From Micavibrio sp. UBA1850 (GTDB taxonomy: Bacteria; Pseudomonadota; Alphaproteobacteria; Micavibrionales; Micavibrionaceae), in contig DDIM01000001.1 of assembly GCA_002338525.1 (NCBI GenBank), positions 1 through 26,139 on the forward strand: a stretch of 26,139 nucleotides of DNA, read 5' to 3'. Position 1 is the first letter of the stretch; each line of letters starts with the position of its first letter. Below the pieces are notes generated by a model. The model was not told the DNA's origin. It did no database searches and saw only the letters and a list, made by a program, of their open reading frames with translations. A program made the translations under genes and the position numbers. Positions 7,685-15,665 of the stretch are shown here, in pieces.

Positions 7685-8632
7685 TTATGGAAGCGTCTTA
7701 GGTGCATGCATGCTGGCTGCGGCTTTTATATGTTTATCAATCTCTGCTTTACGCTCTTCTGACCAGCTATTCACTTTATCAATACCATGATGGGCACAAA
7801 TACTTTTCCATACTCGCGCATTGTACTCTCGTCGTCCTTGAAACAAGTCCGATCCCAAAATTTCTTCGCGGTATTTGTCACGATCTAGGCTTAAGTCACC
7901 ACCGTTTTGTAAATAGACCTCTTTTGCTAAAAGCTCCAAAAAAGTTGAAAACGGTTTAACACCGCTCGCATTTAATAACACGCGTGGTGCTGATCGGTTA
8001 TCAATATGAGAAAACACATCGCGTTTGTTGCGTTTAATCATAGGGGCAATTTCCTCATGACGCATTGCATCACCACTAAACTGTAGCAACATTGGCAAAT
8101 CTGGCCATGATATAACCCCGCCTTTTTTATAATCTTGATAGATCACACGGCGCGTTTCTTCTTCTGCTATATATGAAAGGTCTTGGGGTGTTCGATTGGC
8201 ACAATCGCGCGTAAGAATGACATCAATGCGGTTGTTGACTGACCACTCCCAAACCGCATCATCCTTGTAAGACACCATCCCCTCATCATGAATTGTTGTA
8301 ACAGACCCAAATATCTTAGTCAGGTTTCCCTTTACATGATGTGAAATATTTTCATCAACTAAAACGCTGAAATTTTTTAAGGTCTCGGCATCTGATACTT
8401 TTTTGAATGTCTGCCCGTTTACCGCACGAATGTGAGCCCGCGCCAGTGATATTGTCTCTGGCAAGATGTCATAGCGGTAAGAGCGAATTTGCTTAGATGT
8501 TAAGCCCTTAGAGAGCTTGTCAAAAATTGAGCCAAGAGTAATGGGGGGAAGGCCACTGTAAATTGGTTTTTGTAACACAAGATCACGATCTAACCCGAAA
8601 TCTTCACCGATATTTTCAGCTAAGTTTGACAA
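7685..8632 (-). CDS. DUF433-like antitoxin domain fused to DUF5615 PIN-like domain
   Basis: A 315-residue protein I read as a fusion. Residues about 18-70 (PIYSGLPPITLGSIFDKL, then SKGLTSKQIRSYRYDI) follow the DUF433 pattern of VapB45-type antitoxins. Residues about 88-145 follow DUF5615, the PIN-like toxin partner (VapC45-type): VLVDENISHHV (Asp93, Glu94), FGSVTTIHDEGM, SYKDDAVWEW and VILTRD (Asp143). The second Asp of the usual TKDxDF motif is Ala145. DLPMLLQFSGDAMRHEEIAPMI (178-199) resembles the end of DUF5615. The last 105 or so residues are unrecognised. In known systems the two domains are separate adjacent genes in this order. No ribosome site stands out before the ATG. It lies 114 bases downstream of the ribokinase-like gene. 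Domain calls come from pattern memory only. Confidence 0.65.
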   Translation of the reverse strand: MSNLAENIGEDFGLDRDLVLQKPIYSGLPPITLGSIFDKLSKGLTSKQIRSYRYDILPETISLARAHIRAVNGQTFKKVSDAETLKNFSVLVDENISHHVKGNLTKIFGSVTTIHDEGMVSYKDDAVWEWSVNNRIDVILTRDCANRTPQDLSYIAEEETRRVIYQDYKKGGVISWPDLPMLLQFSGDAMRHEEIAPMIKRNKRDVFSHIDNRSAPRVLLNASGVKPFSTFLELLAKEVYLQNGGDLSLDRDKYREEILGSDLFQGRREYNARVWKSICAHHGIDKVNSWSEERKAEIDKHIKAAASMHAPKTLP

Positions 8633-8746
8633 AACACCCTCCCTCTAGATATTTTCTACTTTATAGCCATTATGTGAAAGGCAGACAACCCATATCTAAA
8701 AAAATATCAACACATAAAGACAAAAACATCGCGAGGAAGGCTATAA

Positions 8747-9691
8747 TTAAAGACTAATTTTTTCAGCCTCAGGAATGTCTTCGATAATCTCTTCAATCTC
8801 ACTTAAGTAAGGGTAGGAATTCTGTGCCCCCTCTTTTTTGACTGAGCATGCGGCAGCGCCACTGGCATAGCGCATCGCCTCAGGCAATGATTTCCCAGCA
8901 TGCAAGCACGCCGTCAAAGTCCCGCAGTAGCAATCTCCCGCACCTGTCGTATCAACCAACTCTTCACCAGAAACGGGAACAGTTTTAACCTGCCACGCCT
9001 CGCCATTTTGATTGACCGCAATCGAGCCTTCTATTCCTCCCGTCACAATACATGTCAAATTACCAACTTGAGCAAGGGCTTGTGCTAGTTTTGCAGGCGG
9101 TAGGCTTTCACTTAAACCCAATGTTACAGCAATTTGCTTTGCTTCTATGCTGTTGACCACAAGATAGTCTAAACATTCAATGGCTTTTTGTGGAACCATA
9201 ATGGCAGGTGCCAAATTCATAACCGTTTTAACACCGGCTTTGCTTGCACGCGCCAAAAGCGCCACTGTTTCTTCTAAAGGAAGCTCCATTTGCAACAACA
9301 GATAATTTCCATCAATGAGGATTTCATCAGGAACTTGCTGTTCTTTTGCATCGTAGTTTGCCCCACTTGCCACAATGATCTGGTTTTCACCCGATTTATC
9401 ACGTGTAACTATAGCTGTTCCTGTATTGCTATCTTGCGATTTTGCAACGCCCGATGTTGAGGCGCCATTTCGACGTAGTGTATCAGTGAGGATACGACCA
9501 AAATCATCATTCCCAATCATACCAACCATTGCCACTTTTTCACCAAGACGCGCAGCAGCAAATGCCTGATTTCCCCCTTTACCCCCCGGTAGAAACTTGG
9601 CCTCAGATGACAAAACGGTTTCACCTCTATCAGGAAACGCATCAACACGAACCAACATATCCATATTAAGTGAGCCAAAAACAATAATCAT
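8747..9691 (-). CDS. rbsK: Ribokinase-like PfkB sugar kinase
   Basis: A PfkB-family kinase of about 314 residues that phosphorylates a sugar at the expense of ATP, most likely D-ribose. It starts MIIVFGSLNMDM, a typical ribokinase N-terminus, has the substrate motif GGKGGNQA (36-43) and the second PfkB signature DTTGAGD (247-253) with the catalytic Asp at the end. The ATG at 9691 is preferred: AGAGG sits ten bases upstream and the fold begins at once; an upstream ATG at 9724 would add 11 unlikely residues. No ribose transporter or repressor is nearby, so the substrate could be deoxyribose or another pentose. It diverges from hemA over 66 bases, a gap holding an inverted repeat. Confidence 0.85.
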   Translation of the reverse strand: MIIVFGSLNMDMLVRVDAFPDRGETVLSSEAKFLPGGKGGNQAFAAARLGEKVAMVGMIGNDDFGRILTDTLRRNGASTSGVAKSQDSNTGTAIVTRDKSGENQIIVASGANYDAKEQQVPDEILIDGNYLLLQMELPLEETVALLARASKAGVKTVMNLAPAIMVPQKAIECLDYLVVNSIEAKQIAVTLGLSESLPPAKLAQALAQVGNLTCIVTGGIEGSIAVNQNGEAWQVKTVPVSGEELVDTTGAGDCYCGTLTACLHAGKSLPEAMRYASGAAACSVKKEGAQNSYPYLSEIEEIIEDIPEAEKISL

Positions 9692-9697
9692 TTCAAA

Positions 9698-9730
9698 ACA
9701 TCCTCTCATAAAAAGTCTTTTCAAGGATGT
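9698..9730. promoter_or_regulatory. Inverted repeat between rbsK and hemA
   Basis: Perfect seven-base arms ACATCCT and AGGATGT with a 19-base spacer. The left arm covers the rbsK ribosome binding site and the right arm sits inside the hemA promoter spacer. It could be a shared operator or chance; no regulator is suggested by the sequence. Confidence 0.25.
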
Positions 9731-9746
9731 CTCTTAAGCTTATATT
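9718..9746 (+). promoter_or_regulatory. Predicted sigma70 promoter of hemA, very short leader
   Basis: TTTTCA, 17 bases, then TATATT, with the ATG only 11 bases past the -10 box. Transcription would begin about five bases before the start codon, matching the lack of any Shine-Dalgarno site for hemA. Confidence 0.4.
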
Positions 9747-9757
9747 CGTCAATAGTT

Positions 9758-10987
9758 ATGAATAAAGCATCCTATATAAATATTTTCGAAGAGCATCTAG
9801 AAAGCCTCAAGAAGGTTGGAAATTATCGCTCATTCACAAAGATCAAACGTAAATGTGGCTCATTTCCGAAGGCTGAGTATTTCATGGACGATGGCACATC
9901 TAAGGATGTGACGATCTGGTGCAGCAATGATTATTTAGGCATGGGGCAAAACAAACATGTCTTGAACGCTATGCATGAAAGCATTGACGAGGCCGGTTGC
10001 GGAGCTGGTGGCACACGTAATATCTCTGGAAACACCAGCTATATTAATGATCTAGAATCTACAGTTGCAAAGCTCCATGACAAACAGGCAGGGCTTGTTT
10101 TCACGTCGGGCTATGTTGCAAACCAAGGTGCACTCAGTACGATTGCACGACTTTTACCAAACAGCATTATTTTTTCGGATGAAAAAAACCACGCCTCTAT
10201 GATCCACGGCATTAAAGACAGTAAATGTATGAAATATGTTTTCCGTCATAACGATGTCGAACATCTAAGGCAGCTGTTACAAGCGGCGCCCAAAGATGCC
10301 CCTAAAATTATTGCTTTTGAATCCGTTTACTCAATGGATGGTGATATCGCCCCTATCGAACAGTTTTGCGATTTGGCCGATGAATATAGCGCATTGACGT
10401 ATCTAGACGAAGTCCACGCTGTTGGTATGTATGGCCCCAGAGGCGCAGGCATAGCCGCACAAGAAAACATAGCCGATCGTATAGACATCATTGAAGGCAC
10501 ATTTGGCAAGGCTTATGGCGTAATTGGCGGCTATATTGCAGGACATGAGACCATCATTGATGCGGTTAGATCATTTTCTGCAAATTTCATATTCACAACA
10601 AGCCTTCCGCCCGCAATTCTGGCCGCTGCGCGCGCCTCGGTTGAGCATTTGATGTCTTCTGAAATCGAACGCCAAGCCTTAAAATCGAATGTGAAGTATT
10701 TTAAAGATCGATTGGATGTCACAGGCTTGCCATATATGAAAGGGCCAAGCCATATAGTACCTCTTATCATCGGAGAGCCTAAATGTTGTAAGGCCATAGC
10801 TGACCTGATGCTTAACCAGCATGATATCTATGTACAGCCAATAAACTTCCCAACTGTTCCCAAAGGAACAGAGCGTCTCAGATTAACCGTAACGGCAACA
10901 CATACGAAGCAAGATATTGATAAGCTTTGCGCTACGTTGGAAAGCCTTTACGCGTCAAAGCATGGCTTTCAGGTAAACGTCGCCTAA
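9758..10987 (+). CDS. hemA: 5-aminolevulinate synthase
   Basis: ALAS condenses glycine and succinyl-CoA to 5-aminolevulinate, the first step of haem synthesis by the C4 (Shemin) route; in bacteria this route is characteristic of alphaproteobacteria. The 409-residue PLP enzyme shows SNDYLGMG (56-63), GAGGTRNISGN (82-92), SGYVANQGAL (117-126), NHASMIHGI (144-152), LDEVHAVGMYG (216-226) with the PLP-contacting Asp217 and His220, and GTFGKAYGVIGGY (247-259) with the Schiff-base Lys251. Length is typical of the bacterial enzyme. There is no ribosome binding site before the ATG and the predicted -10 box ends 11 bases away, so the mRNA may be almost leaderless. The stop codon sits in the loop of a hairpin. 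Confidence 0.96.
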   Translation: MNKASYINIFEEHLESLKKVGNYRSFTKIKRKCGSFPKAEYFMDDGTSKDVTIWCSNDYLGMGQNKHVLNAMHESIDEAGCGAGGTRNISGNTSYINDLESTVAKLHDKQAGLVFTSGYVANQGALSTIARLLPNSIIFSDEKNHASMIHGIKDSKCMKYVFRHNDVEHLRQLLQAAPKDAPKIIAFESVYSMDGDIAPIEQFCDLADEYSALTYLDEVHAVGMYGPRGAGIAAQENIADRIDIIEGTFGKAYGVIGGYIAGHETIIDAVRSFSANFIFTTSLPPAILAAARASVEHLMSSEIERQALKSNVKYFKDRLDVTGLPYMKGPSHIVPLIIGEPKCCKAIADLMLNQHDIYVQPINFPTVPKGTERLRLTVTATHTKQDIDKLCATLESLYASKHGFQVNVA

Positions 10988-10996
10988 CTGGCGACG
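10978..10996. terminator. Hairpin between convergent hemA and DUF2330 gene
   Basis: Seven-base-pair stem CGTCGCC / GGCGACG with loop TAACT that contains the hemA stop codon. The following tract is not T-rich on the plus strand and is only TTT on the minus strand, so it is a weak or factor-assisted terminator candidate. Confidence 0.45.
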
Positions 10997-11028
10997 CCTC
11001 CATTATTTATTAATATTTGTGAGATTAA

Positions 11029-12438
11029 TTACTCATCATCCCCGTTCGCCCAGAGTCTTTCCCACCAAGGGCGAGGATCTTTTTTCGCCTTCATGTCAAA
11101 ACTTTGGCCGTTTTTTTGCATTTTAGAACGGATATCATTGATGTCCCATCCCGTAATGTTTGCAAGATATTTGGCCTCTTTTTCAAATCTCTCAGGCAAT
11201 TGCGCGTAATAATCATCAGCGCCACTGCATTCTGCCACACCTGTGTATGGATGCTGCATAACATAACGCCCCTGAAAGTTTTCACGGTCGCTTGTCTCTT
11301 GAAGGGCAATATCTTCAGGAAATGTCTCTGCGGTATAGCGTGCATGAAGACGCGTTACAAACACATCCTGACCGCCTTGTGGTACAGGCATAATGCGTGG
11401 CTGTCCTGGCAATGGCACAGGGCCTGGCTGTTTTGCTGCTGGTGCGTTCAACCACCATACACCCAATGTTTTTAAATCTTCATTCGCAAGAGGATCTGCG
11501 GCACATGGGTCACACCATCCCATATCCCATGCATATTCCAAAAACATCGCCTTCATATCTTCTTGTTCAACAGCCGTGTCGAACATAGATTTGTAAAATT
11601 CACCGAACTCATTTTCAACAAACAACGGTACATTTTCATTTGATGGAATTTTAACGGTGCGGTAGTTCGAGGGCTCGACACGTCCCTTTTTCGTTAATGT
11701 AAACAGGATAATATCTTGCGGGCCACTTGCGTTCAGCGTCCCTAAACGAATTGGAAGCATAAACTTCTTATGCTCATACGCCACTTGTAGAGGGCGTAAA
11801 TAAGTAAATCCTGATTTTTCAAACGCATCCAAATTGACCTTAGCGAGGAAAAACTTCATATCTTGCTTGATATAGCTGCCTAAAACCTTCTCCGCACCTT
11901 CAGGTAATTTATACCCTTCTTGATTTAAGAAGGTCAAAAGGCCATCACTTTGTTTTGCAGAGAGTACGACAATATCATACTCTCCCACTGTGTATTCTTC
12001 TTCAATCGTAACCCCCAATGATTTTGCACGCTTTGCAAGCCCCATAACACTCTCATTAGCTCCTCCATCAGACAAGGTCGCGGCACGCATCATCATTTCC
12101 ATGTGCATCTGCTGACACGGGTTACTGTCAAAATATTCAACTAAACGTGGGGCCGTATATGCATCAAGATGATCAATGATACGGTTTTCTGCCACATTAA
12201 CTTGTGATTTTGTAATGACTGATGGAACAGGAACCACAATCGCAAAATCTTTCGCATCACCCTGAAAATCGTTAGCCATCGTGATCACCGTGCGATCATC
12301 CGCACGTGCAAGCACAACTTTTGAGGCTTTGTTAAATAACTTTGTGTCGGCTTTTGATACATAAAACCCACAAAAGGCAAATGCTTGCGATGACATTAAA
12401 GCCCCGAATGTCAAAATAGTTAAAAATAGACGTGTCAT
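11029..12438 (-). CDS. DUF2330 exported protein
   Basis: A 469-residue secreted or periplasmic protein of the DUF2330 family, function unknown. A Sec signal peptide (about 1-21, ending SSQAFA) precedes FCGFYVSKAD, the typical family start, with VVLARADDRTVITMANDF and FAIVVPVPSVI after it. Cysteines are few: Cys23, Cys108 (SNPCQQ), the pair in WCDPC (308-312) and Cys404, suggesting disulfides. A Pro/Gly-rich stretch lies near 335-355. The start at 12438 is chosen because AGAGG lies ten bases upstream; an ATG at 12456 overlaps the previous stop as ATGA and is possible by coupling, but it has no ribosome site. It is the last gene of the kinase/RnfD-like/DUF2330 run, which suggests an envelope role linked to the membrane partner. 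Confidence 0.82.
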   Translation of the reverse strand: MTRLFLTILTFGALMSSQAFAFCGFYVSKADTKLFNKASKVVLARADDRTVITMANDFQGDAKDFAIVVPVPSVITKSQVNVAENRIIDHLDAYTAPRLVEYFDSNPCQQMHMEMMMRAATLSDGGANESVMGLAKRAKSLGVTIEEEYTVGEYDIVVLSAKQSDGLLTFLNQEGYKLPEGAEKVLGSYIKQDMKFFLAKVNLDAFEKSGFTYLRPLQVAYEHKKFMLPIRLGTLNASGPQDIILFTLTKKGRVEPSNYRTVKIPSNENVPLFVENEFGEFYKSMFDTAVEQEDMKAMFLEYAWDMGWCDPCAADPLANEDLKTLGVWWLNAPAAKQPGPVPLPGQPRIMPVPQGGQDVFVTRLHARYTAETFPEDIALQETSDRENFQGRYVMQHPYTGVAECSGADDYYAQLPERFEKEAKYLANITGWDINDIRSKMQKNGQSFDMKAKKDPRPWWERLWANGDDE

Positions 12439-12452
12439 GATATACATACCTC

Positions 12453-13268
12453 TCATGGTTTTTGCTTATGTGTTACCCATTCAAACCGTTCATGCACCAA
12501 CAACCAGTCAATAATTGGGCGTATGATGCACACAATTGCCAGAGCATAGAACAAACCTTCGCGTATTTGAAATGAAAACTGCAAGCTAAACCCAATTAAA
12601 GCGACAGCAAATGTGAATAAGAAACGTCCAAATCTATGGTCTGGTGTTGTTTTAGGGTCTGTTATCATGAAAAATGTAAAGATAAGGAGCGCCCCGCTTT
12701 GCATTTGATGCATAGCAATGTCAAGCGGATCACCAAGCCATAATGCACGCCCCAAAAGCAATCCCACATAGCTTGTCAAAAAGAAAAGCGCCGTATCAAT
12801 ACGCGTCGCATGACCCAGCACAAGCCCCGCAAAACACATAAGCCCAAATCCAAACCATACCGCACTTCCCCACTGCCCGGGTGATATCCAAACATAATAT
12901 GGTGCAATCAATAACAACGCCACAATTGCAATATTGGCAGGATTAAAAATATGCTTATTTCCAATTCGGATTAGGAATTTACTGGCCATAGCCAATAATG
13001 CCGCAAGAAAATATATCCATATAAAATTTGTCTTAAGCAATAACGTTAAAGAAAGCGAAGTTATAAGCGGGCTTTTGAGGTCTAAAACAGGTAATGAGAA
13101 ATATTTTTGCGCGCAATACTGCCCTAAAATGGCGCCGAACAAGGTCACCGACAAAACTTTCAAGTCACTACCAAAATCACTAAATATCAGCTGAAAAACG
13201 AATAAAAGGCCCAAGGTTGCAATTTGGTAATAGCGTGCGTCTTTAAGGTTTATAGCGATCCTGTACAT
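12453..13268 (-). CDS. RnfD/NqrB-like integral membrane protein
   Basis: A 271-residue protein with about eight to ten membrane helices, related to the NqrB/RnfD subunits of sodium- or proton-linked electron transport complexes. The clearest family mark is FFMITDPKTTP, which aligns with FMATDPVTSP of NqrB/RnfD, preceded by SGALLIF, and HIFNPANIAIVALLL, which fits the NP motif near the middle of the family. It is shorter than RnfD (about 350), and the periplasmic SGAT site whose Thr carries covalent FMN is not found. No other rnf/nqr gene is present, so it acts outside a standard complex. The start at 13268 (ATG) or a GTG at 13277 is unresolved; ribosome sites are weak. It follows the kinase gene by 29 bases and abuts the DUF2330 gene. 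Confidence 0.75.
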   Translation of the reverse strand: MYRIAINLKDARYYQIATLGLLFVFQLIFSDFGSDLKVLSVTLFGAILGQYCAQKYFSLPVLDLKSPLITSLSLTLLLKTNFIWIYFLAALLAMASKFLIRIGNKHIFNPANIAIVALLLIAPYYVWISPGQWGSAVWFGFGLMCFAGLVLGHATRIDTALFFLTSYVGLLLGRALWLGDPLDIAMHQMQSGALLIFTFFMITDPKTTPDHRFGRFLFTFAVALIGFSLQFSFQIREGLFYALAIVCIIRPIIDWLLVHERFEWVTHKQKP

Positions 13269-13297
13269 AGCGATCACATTAAGACCAATTCAGCACA

Positions 13298-15601
13298 CTA
13301 ATCAAGGATAAACCAACGCGATAACTTTGAACGGAATGACTGCACGTCAATAGGTTTTGCAATATAGTCATCCATGCCAGCGGCAATACATTTATCCTGT
13401 ATACCTTCTGAAACATCAACGGTTGTCGCCATAATAGGAACACGATGCCTTTGGCCGGCGCTTGCCTCTTCGCGCCTGATTTTACTTGCCGAGTAAAACC
13501 CATCAACTTCAGGCATGTAGCAATCCATTAAAACAATATCGACCTTATTCTTTTTCACATACACGAAGGCCTCTTCGCCGTTTGCAGCAAGATAAATTGA
13601 TTTACACCCCAAACTTTCAACAAGTGCAACTAATACATCTCTGTTAAACTCATTGTCTTCAGCAATAACAATCTTGGCATCGCGAATGTGTTTCAACCCA
13701 TCTTGCGCCTCATCGATAGACAGCCCTTCATCATTCATGTCTCCTTGATAGCGATCAAGATGCACTTTCATTTTAAAAGTAGAACCAAGCCCCATACCAC
13801 TTTCTGCTTTTATACTTCCGCCCATCAAATTCACGATATATTTTGATACGTACAAACCAAGCCCCACTCCAGAATATTCAGAGTGCATACTTTCATCTAT
13901 TTGCGTAAATTTATCGAAAACCGTATCTAGCTTCTCTTGGGGAATCCCCTTGCCTGTATCCTCAACCGTAAACGTCATATGGAGATTATTATTAGATACA
14001 CGAGAATATGAAACATTAATCGACACAGTTCCCTTATCCGTATAACGGATCGCATTACTACAGAGATTAAGCATAACACGCTCTAAACGCGCCGCATCAC
14101 CGATTAAGAAAATATCTTCTAAATCATCAAAATTGTGAACAACTTTAATATTCTTGTCATCGCAAAGCGCCTGACAGACAAGGTCTATATTGATGAATAT
14201 ATGTTTAGGATCAAAGGGAACCTTATCAATAGAAAACGACCCATCCTCAATTCTCGACAAATCAGACAAGTCATTTATTTTTTGGAGAAGCTCTTGTGAA
14301 GATTGATGAATAATTTCAACGTTTCTTTTACGTTTTTTATCATCTGTAACGCTTCTGTCTTGCTGCGCCAAACCAACAATAGTTGTTAATGGCGTTCTTA
14401 ATCCATGGCTAATATAATCTACAAAGTTATTGCCTAAATTCACTGTTTTTTGCGAACCTCCATGCGTATCCAAGATGTTTTTAGATTGGATCTCTTGTAG
14501 CTTGGCTTGGCTTTTCGCTTGCTGGTCCAAGCCGAGGCTTAGTTTATCTTTTATTTCTTTTATTTCTTTGAGTTCTGTTACATCGCGTGCAACACATAAG
14601 ATAAATGACTCTTTATCAACGTTATCAAAACGCATTTTTTGCACATGGAACTTGCGAACATCTCCATTAGGAAGCGTGATGTCTTCTGTTGTCTGCAAAA
14701 AGCCTTTTCTTAATACCTGCTCGTCTTGCTTTTTGTGAATATCGCCTAGTTCATCACCATATAGGTCATAGCTAGTTTTACCCAATATTGTTTTTTGCAC
14801 CTTATCTGAAAAAATATTTAAAAAAGCCGGGTTTGCATCAATAATTTCAAAATCGGCGTTTTTAACAAAAACAAAGTCAGGAATATTTCGCAAAATCAGA
14901 TCACGGAAAATTTTATCATCTACAATTGTTCGCTGATCCTTAATGGCTTGCAAAATAAATTTATGTATTGGAAAAAAGATAAGCAGTGCCTCTAACAGCA
15001 ATACAACGAGCGCCATTATGAACGTCGCACGTTCCCAAGCAATTAGCCCCTTGATAGAGCTTTGATCATAATCCTCAACAAGGCCCACAACACGATCAAG
15101 CGGATCTAACAATGCCTCCTCGGCAAGCTCGTTAATCTTATCCAACGTTTCTTTTTTAATGTTCACATCATTTACAGACTGTAAAATGCCAGCAAGCTCT
15201 ACGTATTTGTCAACTTTAACATCTAAATTATCAGGTAATGTAAAATAAATTTCGTGAGCGATTTCACCGGCAAGCCCGTAAAGGCCTATATCTTCATCAC
15301 CCACAGTCAACGCTTTGTGAGATGACATAAACAACGACGCGGCATCATTTAGCATTTTCTCTGCATGCGTTGTGTCGTCCCCCATTAACACCTGCGAGTA
15401 ATATAAGTTCGCATAAAGGGCTATGCGTTGGCTCAACATTCTTTGGCGCCCAGCAATATTTATGGTTGTCGCGTTTTCAACACCATGCATGACTTTAATT
15501 TCAGAGATAATGAAAGTAACTGATATAAAAATAGCAATGAGGCTTAACGCTAAAACATAGCGCTTCCACAAATTCTTTAATTTTTTTTCTTTGCTCCCCA
15601 T
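13298..15601 (-). CDS. Hybrid sensor histidine kinase with PilJ-type sensor, PAS and receiver
   Basis: A 767-residue inner-membrane hybrid kinase. Order: TM helix about 14-33; periplasmic sensor about 35-190 starting INIAGRQRMLSQRIALYA (48-65), the PilJ/NarX-type N-terminal domain; second TM about 193-212; PAS about 230-345 (FVFVKNADFEIIDANPAF); coiled linker; HisKA with phospho-acceptor His399 in SHGLRTPLTTIVG; HATPase with Asn516 (N box), DTGKGIP and GVGLGLYVSK; receiver from about 641 with Asp649, phospho-acceptor Asp693 (LMDCYMPEVDG) and Lys749. All catalytic residues are present. GGGGG a few bases upstream supports the ATG. No separate response regulator is adjacent, so output needs a phosphotransfer partner elsewhere. 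It is first in the apparent operon with the RnfD-like and DUF2330 genes. Confidence 0.92.
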   Translation of the reverse strand: MGSKEKKLKNLWKRYVLALSLIAIFISVTFIISEIKVMHGVENATTINIAGRQRMLSQRIALYANLYYSQVLMGDDTTHAEKMLNDAASLFMSSHKALTVGDEDIGLYGLAGEIAHEIYFTLPDNLDVKVDKYVELAGILQSVNDVNIKKETLDKINELAEEALLDPLDRVVGLVEDYDQSSIKGLIAWERATFIMALVVLLLEALLIFFPIHKFILQAIKDQRTIVDDKIFRDLILRNIPDFVFVKNADFEIIDANPAFLNIFSDKVQKTILGKTSYDLYGDELGDIHKKQDEQVLRKGFLQTTEDITLPNGDVRKFHVQKMRFDNVDKESFILCVARDVTELKEIKEIKDKLSLGLDQQAKSQAKLQEIQSKNILDTHGGSQKTVNLGNNFVDYISHGLRTPLTTIVGLAQQDRSVTDDKKRKRNVEIIHQSSQELLQKINDLSDLSRIEDGSFSIDKVPFDPKHIFINIDLVCQALCDDKNIKVVHNFDDLEDIFLIGDAARLERVMLNLCSNAIRYTDKGTVSINVSYSRVSNNNLHMTFTVEDTGKGIPQEKLDTVFDKFTQIDESMHSEYSGVGLGLYVSKYIVNLMGGSIKAESGMGLGSTFKMKVHLDRYQGDMNDEGLSIDEAQDGLKHIRDAKIVIAEDNEFNRDVLVALVESLGCKSIYLAANGEEAFVYVKKNKVDIVLMDCYMPEVDGFYSASKIRREEASAGQRHRVPIMATTVDVSEGIQDKCIAAGMDDYIAKPIDVQSFRSKLSRWFILD

Positions 15602-15665
15602 CGCGTCCCCCTTAAGACTTTTTTAGCGCGCAAATTATTCTTATAGCAACCCTTATCAGTTGTAA

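Noticed and set aside
7672..7689. CATAAG/CTTATG palindrome at the end of the DUF433-DUF5615 gene
   Set aside because: Only a six-base stem, and the T-run lies well after it, so it is not a convincing terminator.
11104..11596. Several plus-strand ORFs antisense to the DUF2330 gene
   Set aside because: They mirror a well-supported coding frame; the Cys- and His-rich sequences are typical of reverse-strand artefacts.
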